Shown here: positions 24,369 through 32,847 of the stretch, piece by piece
Layout: every line of letters begins with the position of its first letter
Position numbering within the stretch: the stretch's first letter is position 1
NCBI GenBank assembly: GCA_030642005.1
Contig: DAOWOP010000004.1
Coordinates: forward strand, 1-36,100
Origin: Planctomycetales bacterium
GTDB taxonomy: Bacteria > Planctomycetota > Phycisphaerae > SM23-33
DNA: 36,100 bases
Direction: 5' to 3'
Notes under the pieces: generated by a model
What the model saw: the letters and a program-made list of their open reading frames with translations, nothing else
The model's database searches: none
Told to the model about the DNA's origin: nothing
Position numbers and translations under genes: made by a program

Positions 24369-25964
24369 TCACTTTGCCCGGACAACGATGTCGTCGCAGT
24401 CTTCGCCGTCGTCGCGGCCTTTGCCGCCGTCGTCTTTCATATCAGGCCCGACGCTGTAAAGCAGATACCCTTCGCCCGTACGCTTGTAGTGCAGCGGCTT
24501 TTCGATAAACAGGTCATTTGGGATTTTTTTGAGATAATGCGGCTTAAGGACCGCCAGCGTTTCGGGATATTTGCCCTTCTCAGCCTTACACGCCGCCAAT
24601 GCCAGAGCAACTTCCGCCATCCGCCGCTGCATCGTGGCGCGGTCGTACAGTTTCTGGACACGACCCAAATACGGCATAAATGCAGCAATGTGCACGTTAG
24701 CGATGTCCCGACTGATTTCCTCGCGCGGCATGTTCTCAGCGGTTGCCAACCTCTTCATTACCCCCACACAGTAAAACTCATCGCCACCCGGTGGATATTT
24801 CTTTAACATCTGCTTTTTCAATTTGGCGAGGTCCTGTTGAAAAGCGGCCATGGCTGTTTTTCTCTCGGCAAATGTCGGTTTTCGAAACGTGGCCACACAA
24901 CGCGCGTACCATGTGTTGGCGATACGCAGCAGCACGTTATAATCGAGAGACGGCTCCGAGCCATTTTGGGCCTCGTGTCCCTTTATGCCTGCGTACGCTT
25001 TCAGACCTTTCCGCGAAAGGACCATAATTAAGTCCAACATCCAAAACCGCTCTGCTTTATCTATCGGCTCGGCGATGCCCGGCAACGGCGGAAGGGCCTG
25101 AAGGTCGGCCAGATGGGCCTTGGCCTGCGCGGCAGTGAGTTTACCGCTGGTTGCCAGGGCCGTGGCAGCCTCACAGGCGTAGATATCGAACCAGGTTGTC
25201 TCCAGCCGACCATCCGGCGTCGGTCTCTGCCCGATGAGTCGGGCCAAGCGATGCACAGCCATCAAGTCCGCTCGTGCGGCCTCAATGTCGCCCGTCCCGG
25301 CATGGAGCATCGCCCGAGCAACCATGGCCTTTATCATCGACCACTGACCGAGATGGAAAGGAAAGGCGCTCGTCATATCTGGCGGCTCCGAGGATGACAA
25401 AAGCGGGATATAATATCGTGGACGTTTGCTCGCGGCCACAACCAGCGCGAGCGGTTTCTCGTTGACCTTGAGCCACCCGGCAGCGATCGGATAGTCCTTT
25501 GCCGACCACGGAGCCTCCATGGCTTTCTTCAAAAGCCGTTCTGTCGCTTCCGGGTTCGCCTTGGTTCCCGCCTTTTCCGTGTGGGTCTCTTCGTAATCCT
25601 CCAAGTCTTGGAAGTAATCCCCGTTTTTGGGCAGCGCACTTATTCCAAGGCGTTTGTAAATGTTATCTATGAATTTGGGAGGAATGCGCGTTGGTCCAGC
25701 GGCGCGTATCATCAGAACGGCGGCGTTGTTTTTGGGCGTTACGCCTTTGCTGCACATCTTATTAATCGCAGCGACGTAGTTGATTGTCCCGTCGGCGTTA
25801 ACAGGCCCAAGGACGTAAGTCGTCTGGCGGGAAATTGTGATCTTGACGCTGGCGGGGCGGGAGGCTGGTTGGGATGCGGGTTTTTCGCCCACAACCGGAG
25901 CGGTCAGTAAATAAAGCGAGGAAAATGCGACACAAAAGAGATTCTTACAGATGATATGGTTCAT
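24369..25964 (-). CDS. secreted planctomycete-type protein with pilin-G-like C-terminus
   Basis: 531 aa, ATG at 25964 with AAAGGGGCGAAACTT upstream. Signal peptide (NLFCVAFSSLYLLTAPVVG), then an Ala/Ser/Pro linker (PASQPASRPAS) typical of planctomycete exported proteins. The central helical region (AMVARAMLHAGTGDIEAARA, LARLIGQRP, AATALATSGKLTAAQAKAHL) resembles a tandem helical repeat. The last ~90 residues (ALAACKAEKGKYPETLAVLK, then PNDLFIEKPLHYKR and YLLYSVGPDMKDDGG) match the tail of type II secretion major-pilin-like proteins. That tail probably forms a Ca-binding beta subdomain. No enzyme motif is visible. Role in export or surface assembly is only a guess. Confidence 0.75.
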   Translation of the reverse strand: MNHIICKNLFCVAFSSLYLLTAPVVGEKPASQPASRPASVKITISRQTTYVLGPVNADGTINYVAAINKMCSKGVTPKNNAAVLMIRAAGPTRIPPKFIDNIYKRLGISALPKNGDYFQDLEDYEETHTEKAGTKANPEATERLLKKAMEAPWSAKDYPIAAGWLKVNEKPLALVVAASKRPRYYIPLLSSSEPPDMTSAFPFHLGQWSMIKAMVARAMLHAGTGDIEAARADLMAVHRLARLIGQRPTPDGRLETTWFDIYACEAATALATSGKLTAAQAKAHLADLQALPPLPGIAEPIDKAERFWMLDLIMVLSRKGLKAYAGIKGHEAQNGSEPSLDYNVLLRIANTWYARCVATFRKPTFAERKTAMAAFQQDLAKLKKQMLKKYPPGGDEFYCVGVMKRLATAENMPREEISRDIANVHIAAFMPYLGRVQKLYDRATMQRRMAEVALALAACKAEKGKYPETLAVLKPHYLKKIPNDLFIEKPLHYKRTGEGYLLYSVGPDMKDDGGKGRDDGEDCDDIVVRAK

Positions 25965-26016
25965 AAGTTTCGCCCCTTTCAGTTAAGTCTGTCTGGCGTT
26001 GCGCGATATTCTAAAG

Positions 26017-26100
26017 CCGGCAGATGAGCGAAGCGAATCTGCCGGAAATGTTTTTGTTGAGACAGATTTTCCGGCACTTTCGCTTCGCTCAAGTGCCGGC
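26017..26100. repeat. pair of inverted hairpins with identical loop and compensated stems
   Basis: Hairpin 1 (26017-26045): CCGGCAGAT, loop GAGCGAAGCGA, ATCTGCCGG. Hairpin 2 (26071-26099): CCGGCACTT, loop TCGCTTCGCTC (exact reverse complement of loop 1), AAGTGCCGG. Both stems are perfect 9-bp helices that differ from one another by paired changes. The spacing is 25 nt. It lies between the secreted protein and the dUTPase-like gene. Confidence 0.85.
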
Positions 26101-26105
26101 TTGGA

Positions 26106-26564
26106 TCACACAACCTCGCGGTTTTCGTCTTCGTGCTGGTTGTGCTCCGCCTGTGAGCGGTTTTCGTCCTGGCGTTTGTGGTTGATGCCTAGTTTGGCTT
26201 CGTAGAGGCGGTACACGTCGGCCGGACCCATGCCGAGCAACTGGCAGATGCTGATCCAGAAGAACAGCATGTCGGTGGCCTCTACGCGGGCGTTCTGGAG
26301 GTCCTGCAATTCATACTGTCGGCCTTCCTTGGCCTCCTTGTACCAGTGTTTCCAGGCCAGGCAGTGTTGCAGTTCGCGGCACTCATCGACCAGCGCGTCG
26401 ATGTAGTTTTTCAGCGCCTTTCCGACCTTAAGCCGCAATTCGGCGCTGTTTTCGTCCCCGGCGAGCGCTTTTCCCAGCGCGTCGGTGTCGAAGCCCGCCC
26501 GGGCGTTCAGGGCCGCCTGCATCGGCCAGATGTCTTCCAATGATGAAATTTCACGTTTCAGCAT
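26106..26564 (-). CDS. dimeric dUTPase/all-alpha NTP pyrophosphatase-like protein
   Basis: 152 aa, ATG at 26564 with GGGAGG upstream. The protein is all-helical. VDECRELQHCLAWKHWYK provides the ExxE-type metal motif with the Trp-Lys-x-Trp core, and RVEATDMLFFWISICQLLGM the ExxD motif. VYRLYEAKLGINHKRQ matches the C-terminal helix of the dimeric dUTPase family (YxxKxxxNxxRQ). These enzymes hydrolyse dUTP or related nucleotides to the monophosphate with Mg2+. The final ~18 residues are a hydrophilic tail (ENRSQAEHNQHEDENREVV) with no family match. A MazG-like house-cleaning role is an alternative. Confidence 0.75.
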   Translation of the reverse strand: MLKREISSLEDIWPMQAALNARAGFDTDALGKALAGDENSAELRLKVGKALKNYIDALVDECRELQHCLAWKHWYKEAKEGRQYELQDLQNARVEATDMLFFWISICQLLGMGPADVYRLYEAKLGINHKRQDENRSQAEHNQHEDENREVV

Positions 26565-26896
26565 AGTTGTAAGCCTCCCATCCGTACCTGTCTGTGTTCT
26601 CGTCCGTCCCGAAATCCATAATAGCCGAACGAATACTCGTCGCGTGAGGAAAAAATTTTAGAGCCGTATCCCTTGTGCTCTACGCACTCTGCGCATCTCC
26701 GCGGGTTTGCGTGGGTTTTTGCCGGTCGATTCATGATTGGGAATCTGGTATTTGCATCGTCAAGGGGTTTGTTTCCAGCCAGGCGTTATGGAGTGTCCCG
26801 GAATTACCTGGGGTCCCCAATCGCCCAAAAAAGCGATTGGGGTCCCCTTCCGCGGCAGGATTGTTCAGGAGTGTTTCGTTAAGGAAAGGAGCAACG
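26565..26896. other. intergenic region, 5' leader of the next gene
   Basis: No gene supported. Around 26675-26720 the text CTCTACGCACTCTGCGCATC followed by TCCGCGGGTTTGCG resembles a degenerate repeat of the CTCTGCG type common in intergenic spaces of many genomes. The 3' part carries the 26810-26847 hairpin. No convincing promoter was located for either flanking gene. Confidence 0.4.
26810..26847 (+). repeat. long hairpin 50 nt upstream of a small hypothetical gene
   Basis: GGGGTCCCCAATCGC (26810-26824) and GCGATTGGGGTCCCC (26833-26847) pair over 15 bp with one central mismatch around loop CCAAAAAA. It may be an interspersed palindrome or a leader structure of the gene at 26897. Confidence 0.6.
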
Positions 26897-27313
26897 ATGA
26901 ACCCGACCATGTATGGAAGAGGTGGACTGGCATTTTATGATGATTTATCCGGGAGGGCATTCAAGCGTCTTGTCGAGGTGCTTGCCGACGCGGCGGACGG
27001 TCCCGGCAGGCGCGCAGAGGCGCTGATGGCTGAAGCGATCCGGCGGAAGTGTGCGAGGTTGCAATCGGTTTTTCCCGAACGTTCCCTGCCGGAACCGTCC
27101 GAAGGGCTCTCGTGCCCGACAGCGGCCGAGCAGATACGTCTGATTACGGCGTGTTGGATTGACGGTGTGCGTGCCCTAGCCGACGACAACGAACTGGACG
27201 TTCCCTGGCCTGACGGCAACGGTCGGATTCGTCCAGCCGCCGAGGTCGTCGTCGAGGCCATTTTGGACGACGCGGTGCTGGCCGGCAGACTGGTCGAAAT
27301 TCGCCGTTTGTAA
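26897..27313 (+). CDS. small hypothetical protein upstream of asnB
   Basis: 138 aa, ATG at 26897 after AAGGAAAGGAGCAACG, a strong Shine-Dalgarno; the track start at 26675 runs through the leader hairpin. Acidic helical protein: FKRLVEVLADAADG (residues 20-33) and EALMAEAIRRKCARLQ, then TAAEQIRLITACWIDGVRALADDN and PAAEVVVEAILDDAVLAGRLVEIRR. No signal peptide or metal motif. It is separated by 30 bp from asnB on the same strand, so the two may be co-transcribed, but I do not recognise its family. Confidence 0.6.
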   Translation: MNPTMYGRGGLAFYDDLSGRAFKRLVEVLADAADGPGRRAEALMAEAIRRKCARLQSVFPERSLPEPSEGLSCPTAAEQIRLITACWIDGVRALADDNELDVPWPDGNGRIRPAAEVVVEAILDDAVLAGRLVEIRRL

Positions 27314-27343
27314 CAGCGAGCCGGGCGGATACAATGCCGCCGG

Positions 27344-29245
27344 ATGTGTGGATTTGCAGGTGAATATGTTTTTGCGGCGACCGGCCGGGCCGATCCCGCG
27401 GTGGTTGAGACGATGGTCGGGTGTCTCGGCCACCGCGGGCCTGACGAGGCCGGCGATTTTCTAAGCGACGACGGATGCTGCGCCATCGGCTTTCGCCGCC
27501 TGGCAGTCATAGACCCGGAACTGTCGCATCAGCCGATGTCTGCGCCGGACGGCTTGGCCGTGGTCGCCTTCAACGGCGAGATATACAACTTCCGCGCGCT
27601 GCGGGAGGAATTATCCTCAGGATGGACGTTTCGTACCCGCGGCGACACGGAGGTGCTCCTTGCGCTTTGGCGGCGGGACGGCGAGGCGATGCCGGAGAAA
27701 CTTTCAGGCATGTTCGCCTTCGTCGTCTATGACGCCCGCGCGGGCGGGCTGTTCCTTGCGCGGGACCGGCTCGGGCAAAAGCCGCTGTGGTACGCGATGC
27801 TGCCCGACCGGGTGGTCTTTGCATCCGAGGCCAAGGCCCTGCTGGCGCATCCGCGCGTGGCCTGCCATGTTGACCCGCGCGCCGTGGCGTTCTACCTGTC
27901 GCTTGGGTACATCCCTGCGCCGATGAGTGTCTGGCGCGGCATCGCTAAACTCCCGCCGGCACATTGCATGACGGTTTCGGATTCGTCGTCGGAACCGCGG
28001 CGGTACTGGTCTTTACCGGAGGGGTCGGCGGATATTTCCGACGACGATGCTGTCGAGCGGGTCCGCGAGGCGATATCCGCTGCCGTGGAGCGTCGGATGG
28101 TCGCCGATGTGCCGCTCGGCGCGCTGCTGTCGGGGGGTGTGGACTCGTCCATCATAACAACCCTGATGTGCCGGGCCGCCGGATCGGCAGGAGGAGTAAA
28201 AACCTTCACCGCCGGTTTCGCCGACAGCGAATTCGACGAGCGGCCATTTGCCGCCGAAGTTGCCGCGCACCTCGGAACAGACCACCGCGAACTGCTGATA
28301 GCTCCGTCTGACTTCGACGTTCCGGCCCTGCTGGATAAACTGATGTCGCAATACGACGAGCCTTTCGCCGATTCGTCGGCGCTGCCGACGTACCTTGTCT
28401 GCCGGGCCGCCCGCGAGCACGTAACGGTGGCGCTGACCGGCGACGGCGGCGATGAGGCCTTCGGCGGATACGACCGCTACCGCGCGATGCGCCTTGCCGA
28501 GACGATGGGGCCGGGTCGATGGCTGGGGATCAGGGCGGCGGCGGGCCTGGCCGGATTGATAGCGCCGCACGACGAGCGGTCGCGCCTCCGTCGGCTGGTA
28601 CGGTTCGCCTCAGGCCTGAACGAACCTCCGGCGATGCAGTATTTCATCTATCGCCGCCTCTTTTCGCCGGAGCAGCTGCAATTCATCGTGGAGCGAGAAT
28701 TCGCCGCCGAAGCCGGAATCGACTCTCCGCGGGAGTGGTTCTGCGGCCTCTACGAACAGGGCGACTTCGACGACGAGATCGCCTACGCCCAGCGGCACGA
28801 TCTGCTGAGTTACCTGCCGGACGACCTGCTGGTCAAGGCCGACATCGCCTCAATGGCGAATTCGCTGGAACTGCGGTCGCCGATGCTGGACCACGAGGTG
28901 GTCTCTTTGGGCCTTTCGCTGCCGGCGAATTGCAAGGTCCGCCGCCGGCGTGGCAAAGCGATCCTCCGCGACGCCTTCGGGCGACTGCTGCCGGAGGGGG
29001 TTTTTACTCGCCGAAAGAGAGGTTTCGGCGCGCCGATTCACGACTGGCTGCGGAACGAATTGCGGGAAACTTTACGCGAGACGCTGCTGGACGGTCCGCT
29101 GGTCAGCCGGGACTGGCTGGCGCGCGTGCCGCTTGAGCGGATGATTGACGATCACCTTGCCGGCAAGGCCGACCACCGCCACAGACTCTGGGCGCTGCTT
29201 TGGCTGGGACGATGGATGAGTAGAAGCGTAATGACTAATGTCTAA
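27344..29245 (+). CDS. asnB: asparagine synthase (glutamine-hydrolysing)
   Basis: 633 aa, ATG at 27344. Cys2 (MCGFAGEY) is the N-terminal nucleophile of the glutaminase domain, with RGPDEAG, FNGEIYNFRALREEL and RGDTEVLL around it. The synthetase domain has the ATP-pyrophosphatase loop LLSGGVDSS (residues 261-269) and LTGDGGDEAFGGYDRYR. ELRSPMLDHEVVSLGLSLP and RRKRGFGAPIHDWLRNELRE close the protein. It makes asparagine, or amidates another acid: paralogues serve polysaccharide gene clusters. The last codons (SVMTNV) are part of a repeat that continues downstream, so the end has been reshaped by repeat insertion. Confidence 0.9.
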   Translation: MCGFAGEYVFAATGRADPAVVETMVGCLGHRGPDEAGDFLSDDGCCAIGFRRLAVIDPELSHQPMSAPDGLAVVAFNGEIYNFRALREELSSGWTFRTRGDTEVLLALWRRDGEAMPEKLSGMFAFVVYDARAGGLFLARDRLGQKPLWYAMLPDRVVFASEAKALLAHPRVACHVDPRAVAFYLSLGYIPAPMSVWRGIAKLPPAHCMTVSDSSSEPRRYWSLPEGSADISDDDAVERVREAISAAVERRMVADVPLGALLSGGVDSSIITTLMCRAAGSAGGVKTFTAGFADSEFDERPFAAEVAAHLGTDHRELLIAPSDFDVPALLDKLMSQYDEPFADSSALPTYLVCRAAREHVTVALTGDGGDEAFGGYDRYRAMRLAETMGPGRWLGIRAAAGLAGLIAPHDERSRLRRLVRFASGLNEPPAMQYFIYRRLFSPEQLQFIVEREFAAEAGIDSPREWFCGLYEQGDFDDEIAYAQRHDLLSYLPDDLLVKADIASMANSLELRSPMLDHEVVSLGLSLPANCKVRRRRGKAILRDAFGRLLPEGVFTRRKRGFGAPIHDWLRNELRETLRETLLDGPLVSRDWLARVPLERMIDDHLAGKADHRHRLWALLWLGRWMSRSVMTNV

Positions 29246-29375
29246 TGACCAATGCCCAAGGAATGCCTAACGATGAATGTCTAATGACTAAAAGTAGTCA
29301 GGAGCAATTCGCTGTTTCTTTCGGCATTAGACATTAGTCATTGATTGGTTATTGGGCATTGGTCATTAGACATTA
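29236..29375. repeat. perfect 24-bp inverted repeat pair at the end of asnB
   Basis: TAATGTCTAATGACC and the 9 nt after it (29236-29259) match exactly, in reverse complement, 29352-29375. The element includes the last codons of asnB. Between the arms lie further related words (AATGTCTAATGACTA, CATTAGACATTAGTCATTGA). It is a compound of direct and inverted TAATGACTAATGTC repeats. Confidence 0.8.
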
Positions 29376-29478
29376 AAAGTCCACCGGCGCGGAACGTCTC
29401 TCCAATTGGAAATTGAAAATACTACTCTGCGAAGTAACGTTTCGCTACGTAGCACGAGTCGGAAATTGGAAATTGCCC

Positions 29479-30468
29479 TTATCCTTTTATTCCGCCGATT
29501 CTGACGCCTCTGATGAAGTATTTCTGGCCTATGACAAAGGCGATCAGTACGGGGATTATGTGCAGGATGGAGGCGGCCATCAGCAGCGTCCACTTGGTGG
29601 CAGCCACTCCGCCCTGTGCGGTCTGGAATGACCGGATCAGGATAGGCAGCGTCATGATGTCCTGGTGGTATGTAACGATCAGCGGCCACATGTAGGCCCG
29701 CCAGGCGCCCAGGAAGGTAAAGATTCCCAGTGTCGCCAGCGCCGGCCTGCTTAGCGGCAGCATGATGCGCCAGTATATTCCCCATGTGCTCGCCCCGTCG
29801 ATGCGAGCGGCCTCCTCGTAGTCCTTCTCGATCGACATGAAGAACTGCCTCAGCAGGAACGTACCGTAGGCGGTGAACATAGCCGGGGCGATAAGGGTAA
29901 AGTAACTGTCCAGGCCCACCGGGCGGCCCATGTAGGTGTTGTGGAACATGTAGTAACTGGACGAGAAAAGAACTACCGGCGAACCGATCAGCCAACTCAA
30001 TGCCCCATCAAGCCACAGGGGCGTCTTGCTGGTGAGGATGAACACAGGGATCATGGTAACCGACCCGGGGATCATCATGGTTGCCAGATATGCCATGAAA
30101 ATTTTATCTCGTCCGGGGAATTTCAGTCGTGCGAAGGCGAACGCCGCCAGGGAAGAGGTAAAGACCTGCCCGAACGTAACCAGTCCGGCGACGATGATAC
30201 TGTTGATGTAGGCGCGCCCGAACGGAACGGCCTCAACGGCGTCGGTGAAGTTCTTTCCCTGTGGGAACGACGCGGGGACCAGCCACCGCAGAAAGCCAAC
30301 CTTGTCGATGGAAATAAAGACGTCCTTGGGGTCTATGAAGGCCGTCCGCACCATCCAGACGAACGGGAAGACCATGGTAACGGCCAAGGCCGACAGGAAC
30401 ACGTAGGTTACTACCGTCGTCAGCCTGACGGGGGCGCGTTGTCGGGAAAGTGTGGTTATTTCATCCAT
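29479..30468 (-). CDS. ABC sugar transporter permease (MalG type)
   Basis: 329 aa, ATG at 30468, overlapping the end of the upstream permease (ATGGATGA). Six hydrophobic segments: TTVVTYVFLSALAVTMVFPF near the start, then VAGLVTFGQVFTSSLAAFAF, IFMAYLATMMIPGSVTMIPV and others. The cytoplasmic EAA loop that docks the ATPase is visible as DYEEAARIDGASTWGIYWRI, followed by PLSRPALATLG. A long periplasmic region follows the first helix. It works with the MalF-type subunit and the binding protein upstream to import oligosaccharide. The ATPase gene is not adjacent, as is usual when a shared MsmK/UgpC-type subunit is used. Substrate unknown. Confidence 0.9.
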   Translation of the reverse strand: MDEITTLSRQRAPVRLTTVVTYVFLSALAVTMVFPFVWMVRTAFIDPKDVFISIDKVGFLRWLVPASFPQGKNFTDAVEAVPFGRAYINSIIVAGLVTFGQVFTSSLAAFAFARLKFPGRDKIFMAYLATMMIPGSVTMIPVFILTSKTPLWLDGALSWLIGSPVVLFSSSYYMFHNTYMGRPVGLDSYFTLIAPAMFTAYGTFLLRQFFMSIEKDYEEAARIDGASTWGIYWRIMLPLSRPALATLGIFTFLGAWRAYMWPLIVTYHQDIMTLPILIRSFQTAQGGVAATKWTLLMAASILHIIPVLIAFVIGQKYFIRGVRIGGIKG

Positions 30469-31465
30469 AGTGTACGAGCCTCTTGCTGGCGCGCCAGTTA
30501 ATCAGAGTCAGGACCAGGACTATCAGGAACAGTAGCCAGGCGACACTGGCGGCATATCCCATCCTGAACCACTGGTACGCATTCTGATAAATGTAAAACC
30601 CGATTGTGGTGGTGGACCCCGCCGGCCCGCCGTTGGTCATGATGTGGGCCTGCTGGAACCCGCCCTGGAACCCGCCGATGATGCTCATAACGAAGATGAA
30701 GAACGTCGTCGGGCTGACCATGGGCCAGGTGATCTTCCAGAACCGCTGCCAGGCGCCGGCGCCGTCGATTTTGGCGGCCTCGTACAACGCCGGCGGGACG
30801 TTCGAGAGCGCCGCCAGGTACAATATCATATTCATCCCGCCCATCGATCCCCACAGCCCCATCATGATCATCGCAGGCTTGGACCAGGTAACGTCCTGTA
30901 GCCAGGCCGGACGTACCTGGGCCCACGACGCCCACGTCCAGCCGACCAGGGACGCCATCCACGCCAATGCGTCATAGACGTGTCCGAAAACAAGGTTGAC
31001 GATGCCGTAATCCGGGTTCAACAGCCACATCCACAGCAGCATTGTCCCTATCCCGGCAGTGATGGAGGGGAGAAAAAACAACGTGCGGAACAGGATCATG
31101 CCTCGCAATTTCTGATTCAACAAGGCCGCCAGAAACAGCGACAGGAGGATGCTGGCGGGGATCGCCAGCATCATGACCAGCGTGTTGAACAGGAAGCCGT
31201 GCTCAAGCGGACAGTCGGTTATCCAGGGAATCGCAAAGAAGGGATTTTTCCAGAAGTGCGCATCGGTCAGCAGGTTCTGAAAGTTTTGCAGGCCTACCCA
31301 CTGCGGCGGCCTCAACAGGTCCCATTTAGCGAAACTCAGCAGCAGCGACGCCAGGACGGGCAAGGAGGTGAATATCAGGAAGCCCAGCACGTTCGGGAGG
31401 ATAAACAGGTATCCTGCCAGTGCGGCGCGTCGTCGCCAGGTAGTAGCGGTTTTGGTTTTTTTCAC
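30461..31465 (-). CDS. ABC sugar transporter permease (MalF type)
   Basis: 334 aa from GTG at 31465, which overlaps the binding-protein stop as GTGA and follows AAGGAAGGCGGACC; the track start at 31486 overlaps the previous gene. Hydrophobic segments include ALAGYLFILPNVLGFLIFTS, PVLASLLLSFAKWDLLRP, TLVMMLAIPASILLSLFLAA and ILFRTLFFLPSITAGIGTML. The EAA loop reads LYEAAKIDGAGAWQRFWKIT with WPMVSPTTFFI after it. It forms the translocation pore with the MalG-type permease. Overlaps at both ends show one operon: binding protein - MalF type - MalG type. Confidence 0.9.
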   Translation of the reverse strand: MKKTKTATTWRRRAALAGYLFILPNVLGFLIFTSLPVLASLLLSFAKWDLLRPPQWVGLQNFQNLLTDAHFWKNPFFAIPWITDCPLEHGFLFNTLVMMLAIPASILLSLFLAALLNQKLRGMILFRTLFFLPSITAGIGTMLLWMWLLNPDYGIVNLVFGHVYDALAWMASLVGWTWASWAQVRPAWLQDVTWSKPAMIMMGLWGSMGGMNMILYLAALSNVPPALYEAAKIDGAGAWQRFWKITWPMVSPTTFFIFVMSIIGGFQGGFQQAHIMTNGGPAGSTTTIGFYIYQNAYQWFRMGYAASVAWLLFLIVLVLTLINWRASKRLVHYG

Positions 31466-32799
31466 GGTCCGCCTTCCTTTTCCCACAGGGTGTCCAACCC
31501 TTTCTGGAATATGCGTGTGAAGTTCCGGCAGGCCTCTTCGGGCTTTCGCCGACCCTGGGAAAGATAATTTATTTCATCCAGCGCCCTTTGGCGATCAGCA
31601 CCCATTTCCAGGAAGTCGAAATCCTTAGGCCGGGCGTCAGCCATGATCTCCACCCAGACATAGTCGTGTTCGGGCGGGATGCCGGGATGATGGACAAGCC
31701 GTTCAACCACGGCGCGATTGGCCGCCACTCCCCGACCGGTCAGCATGGACAACTCGCTGGAGTATTCGTTGGTGAGGAACTTTGCCAGCCGCCAGGCCTT
31801 CTCGGGATAAGGCGTTTTCGAGGAGATCATCCATCCCCCGCCGATGAAAACAGTCGCCCTGTTGGCCGAGCCTTTCGGAAGCAGTGCGACGTCCCATTCG
31901 AAATCCGTAAGGAGTTTGCCGTCTTTCAACAGGTCTTCATAGGCCCACCGCGTCGTCATCATCATCGCCAGGTGTTGTTCCTTGAAGAAGATGCTGTGGG
32001 TTTGCTGGCTGGCGCCCTCGATCTGCGAGAAGTAGGTCGGCGCGCTTTTATCCACCCACAATATGTCGTACATCCACTGAATGGCTTCAATCGCTTCGGG
32101 AGAGTCCATCATGCAGCGTTTCTTGTCGGCGCTGATGATCTCGCCGCCGTTCTGCCAGATGTAGGCGGGAAAACGGTTCATGCTGAACCCGACGGTGGTG
32201 CCATATACGTCGATCCGCCCGTCGCCGTCACGGTCCTGGGTGAGCGCCTTGGCGGCGCGGCGGAAATCCGCCCACTTCCAATCCCTGCCGGGATAAGTCA
32301 GCGGCTCCTGGTCGGGATGATTGCGGTTGTATTCGTCGAAGAGGTTCTTGTTGTAGAACAGCACCATGGGCGAGCCGTGGTCGGGCAGGGCGTAAATCTT
32401 GTCTCGATACCACATGCCCTTGACCGTGGCGGGGAAGAAAGCGTCCAGGCTGAAATCCTTGTCATCGGCGATGAATTTGTCCAACGCCAGCACGCACTTG
32501 CGCTTGGCATAGTAGGATATGTTCTGATAGGCGTTGTGGGCTACGTCGGGCGGCACGCCGCCGGTAACCATTGTCAGGTACTTGTCGTTGTTGCCGGTAA
32601 CCAGCCGGACCTTGATGTCGGGATTTTCGGCCTCGAAAGCGGCTATCCGCTGGCGGTTCATCTTGTTGTAGGGGGCGTAGTCCCAGTCAAACATGGTCAG
32701 TTCCGTCCGTCCGCCGGACTGCTCGCTCCGGCAGGTGGAGAAGGAGTACGCTATCCCCGCCAGCACCACCGCTATCAGCAGCCACACAACAACTTTCAT
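31462..32799 (-). CDS. extracellular sugar-binding protein of ABC importer
   Basis: 445 aa from ATG at 32799, preceded by CGAGGAAAAAGTA; the track's longer start at 32847 precedes the signal sequence MKVVVWLLIAVVLAGIAYSF. FSTCRS is followed by a Ser/Gly linker. The Cys is not preceded by a canonical lipobox, so lipidation is uncertain. The mature part is family-1 solute-binding fold: LTMFDWDYAPYN, IAAFEAENPDIKVRLVTG, PDVAHNAYQNISYYAKRK, WADFRRAAKALTQDRDGDGR, PEKAWRLAKFLTNEYSSEL. The DRDGDGRIDVYG segment is a Ca-binding-like loop seen in many such proteins. It captures a carbohydrate in the periplasm. The substrate is not inferable, although a GH20 enzyme and a beta-helix protein in the window would fit complex glycans. 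Confidence 0.88.
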   Translation of the reverse strand: MKVVVWLLIAVVLAGIAYSFSTCRSEQSGGRTELTMFDWDYAPYNKMNRQRIAAFEAENPDIKVRLVTGNNDKYLTMVTGGVPPDVAHNAYQNISYYAKRKCVLALDKFIADDKDFSLDAFFPATVKGMWYRDKIYALPDHGSPMVLFYNKNLFDEYNRNHPDQEPLTYPGRDWKWADFRRAAKALTQDRDGDGRIDVYGTTVGFSMNRFPAYIWQNGGEIISADKKRCMMDSPEAIEAIQWMYDILWVDKSAPTYFSQIEGASQQTHSIFFKEQHLAMMMTTRWAYEDLLKDGKLLTDFEWDVALLPKGSANRATVFIGGGWMISSKTPYPEKAWRLAKFLTNEYSSELSMLTGRGVAANRAVVERLVHHPGIPPEHDYVWVEIMADARPKDFDFLEMGADRQRALDEINYLSQGRRKPEEACRNFTRIFQKGLDTLWEKEGGP

Positions 32800-32847
32800 T
32801 ACTTTTTCCTCGCTATACCGCTCATGCCCGAACGCTCGCCGGGGCAC

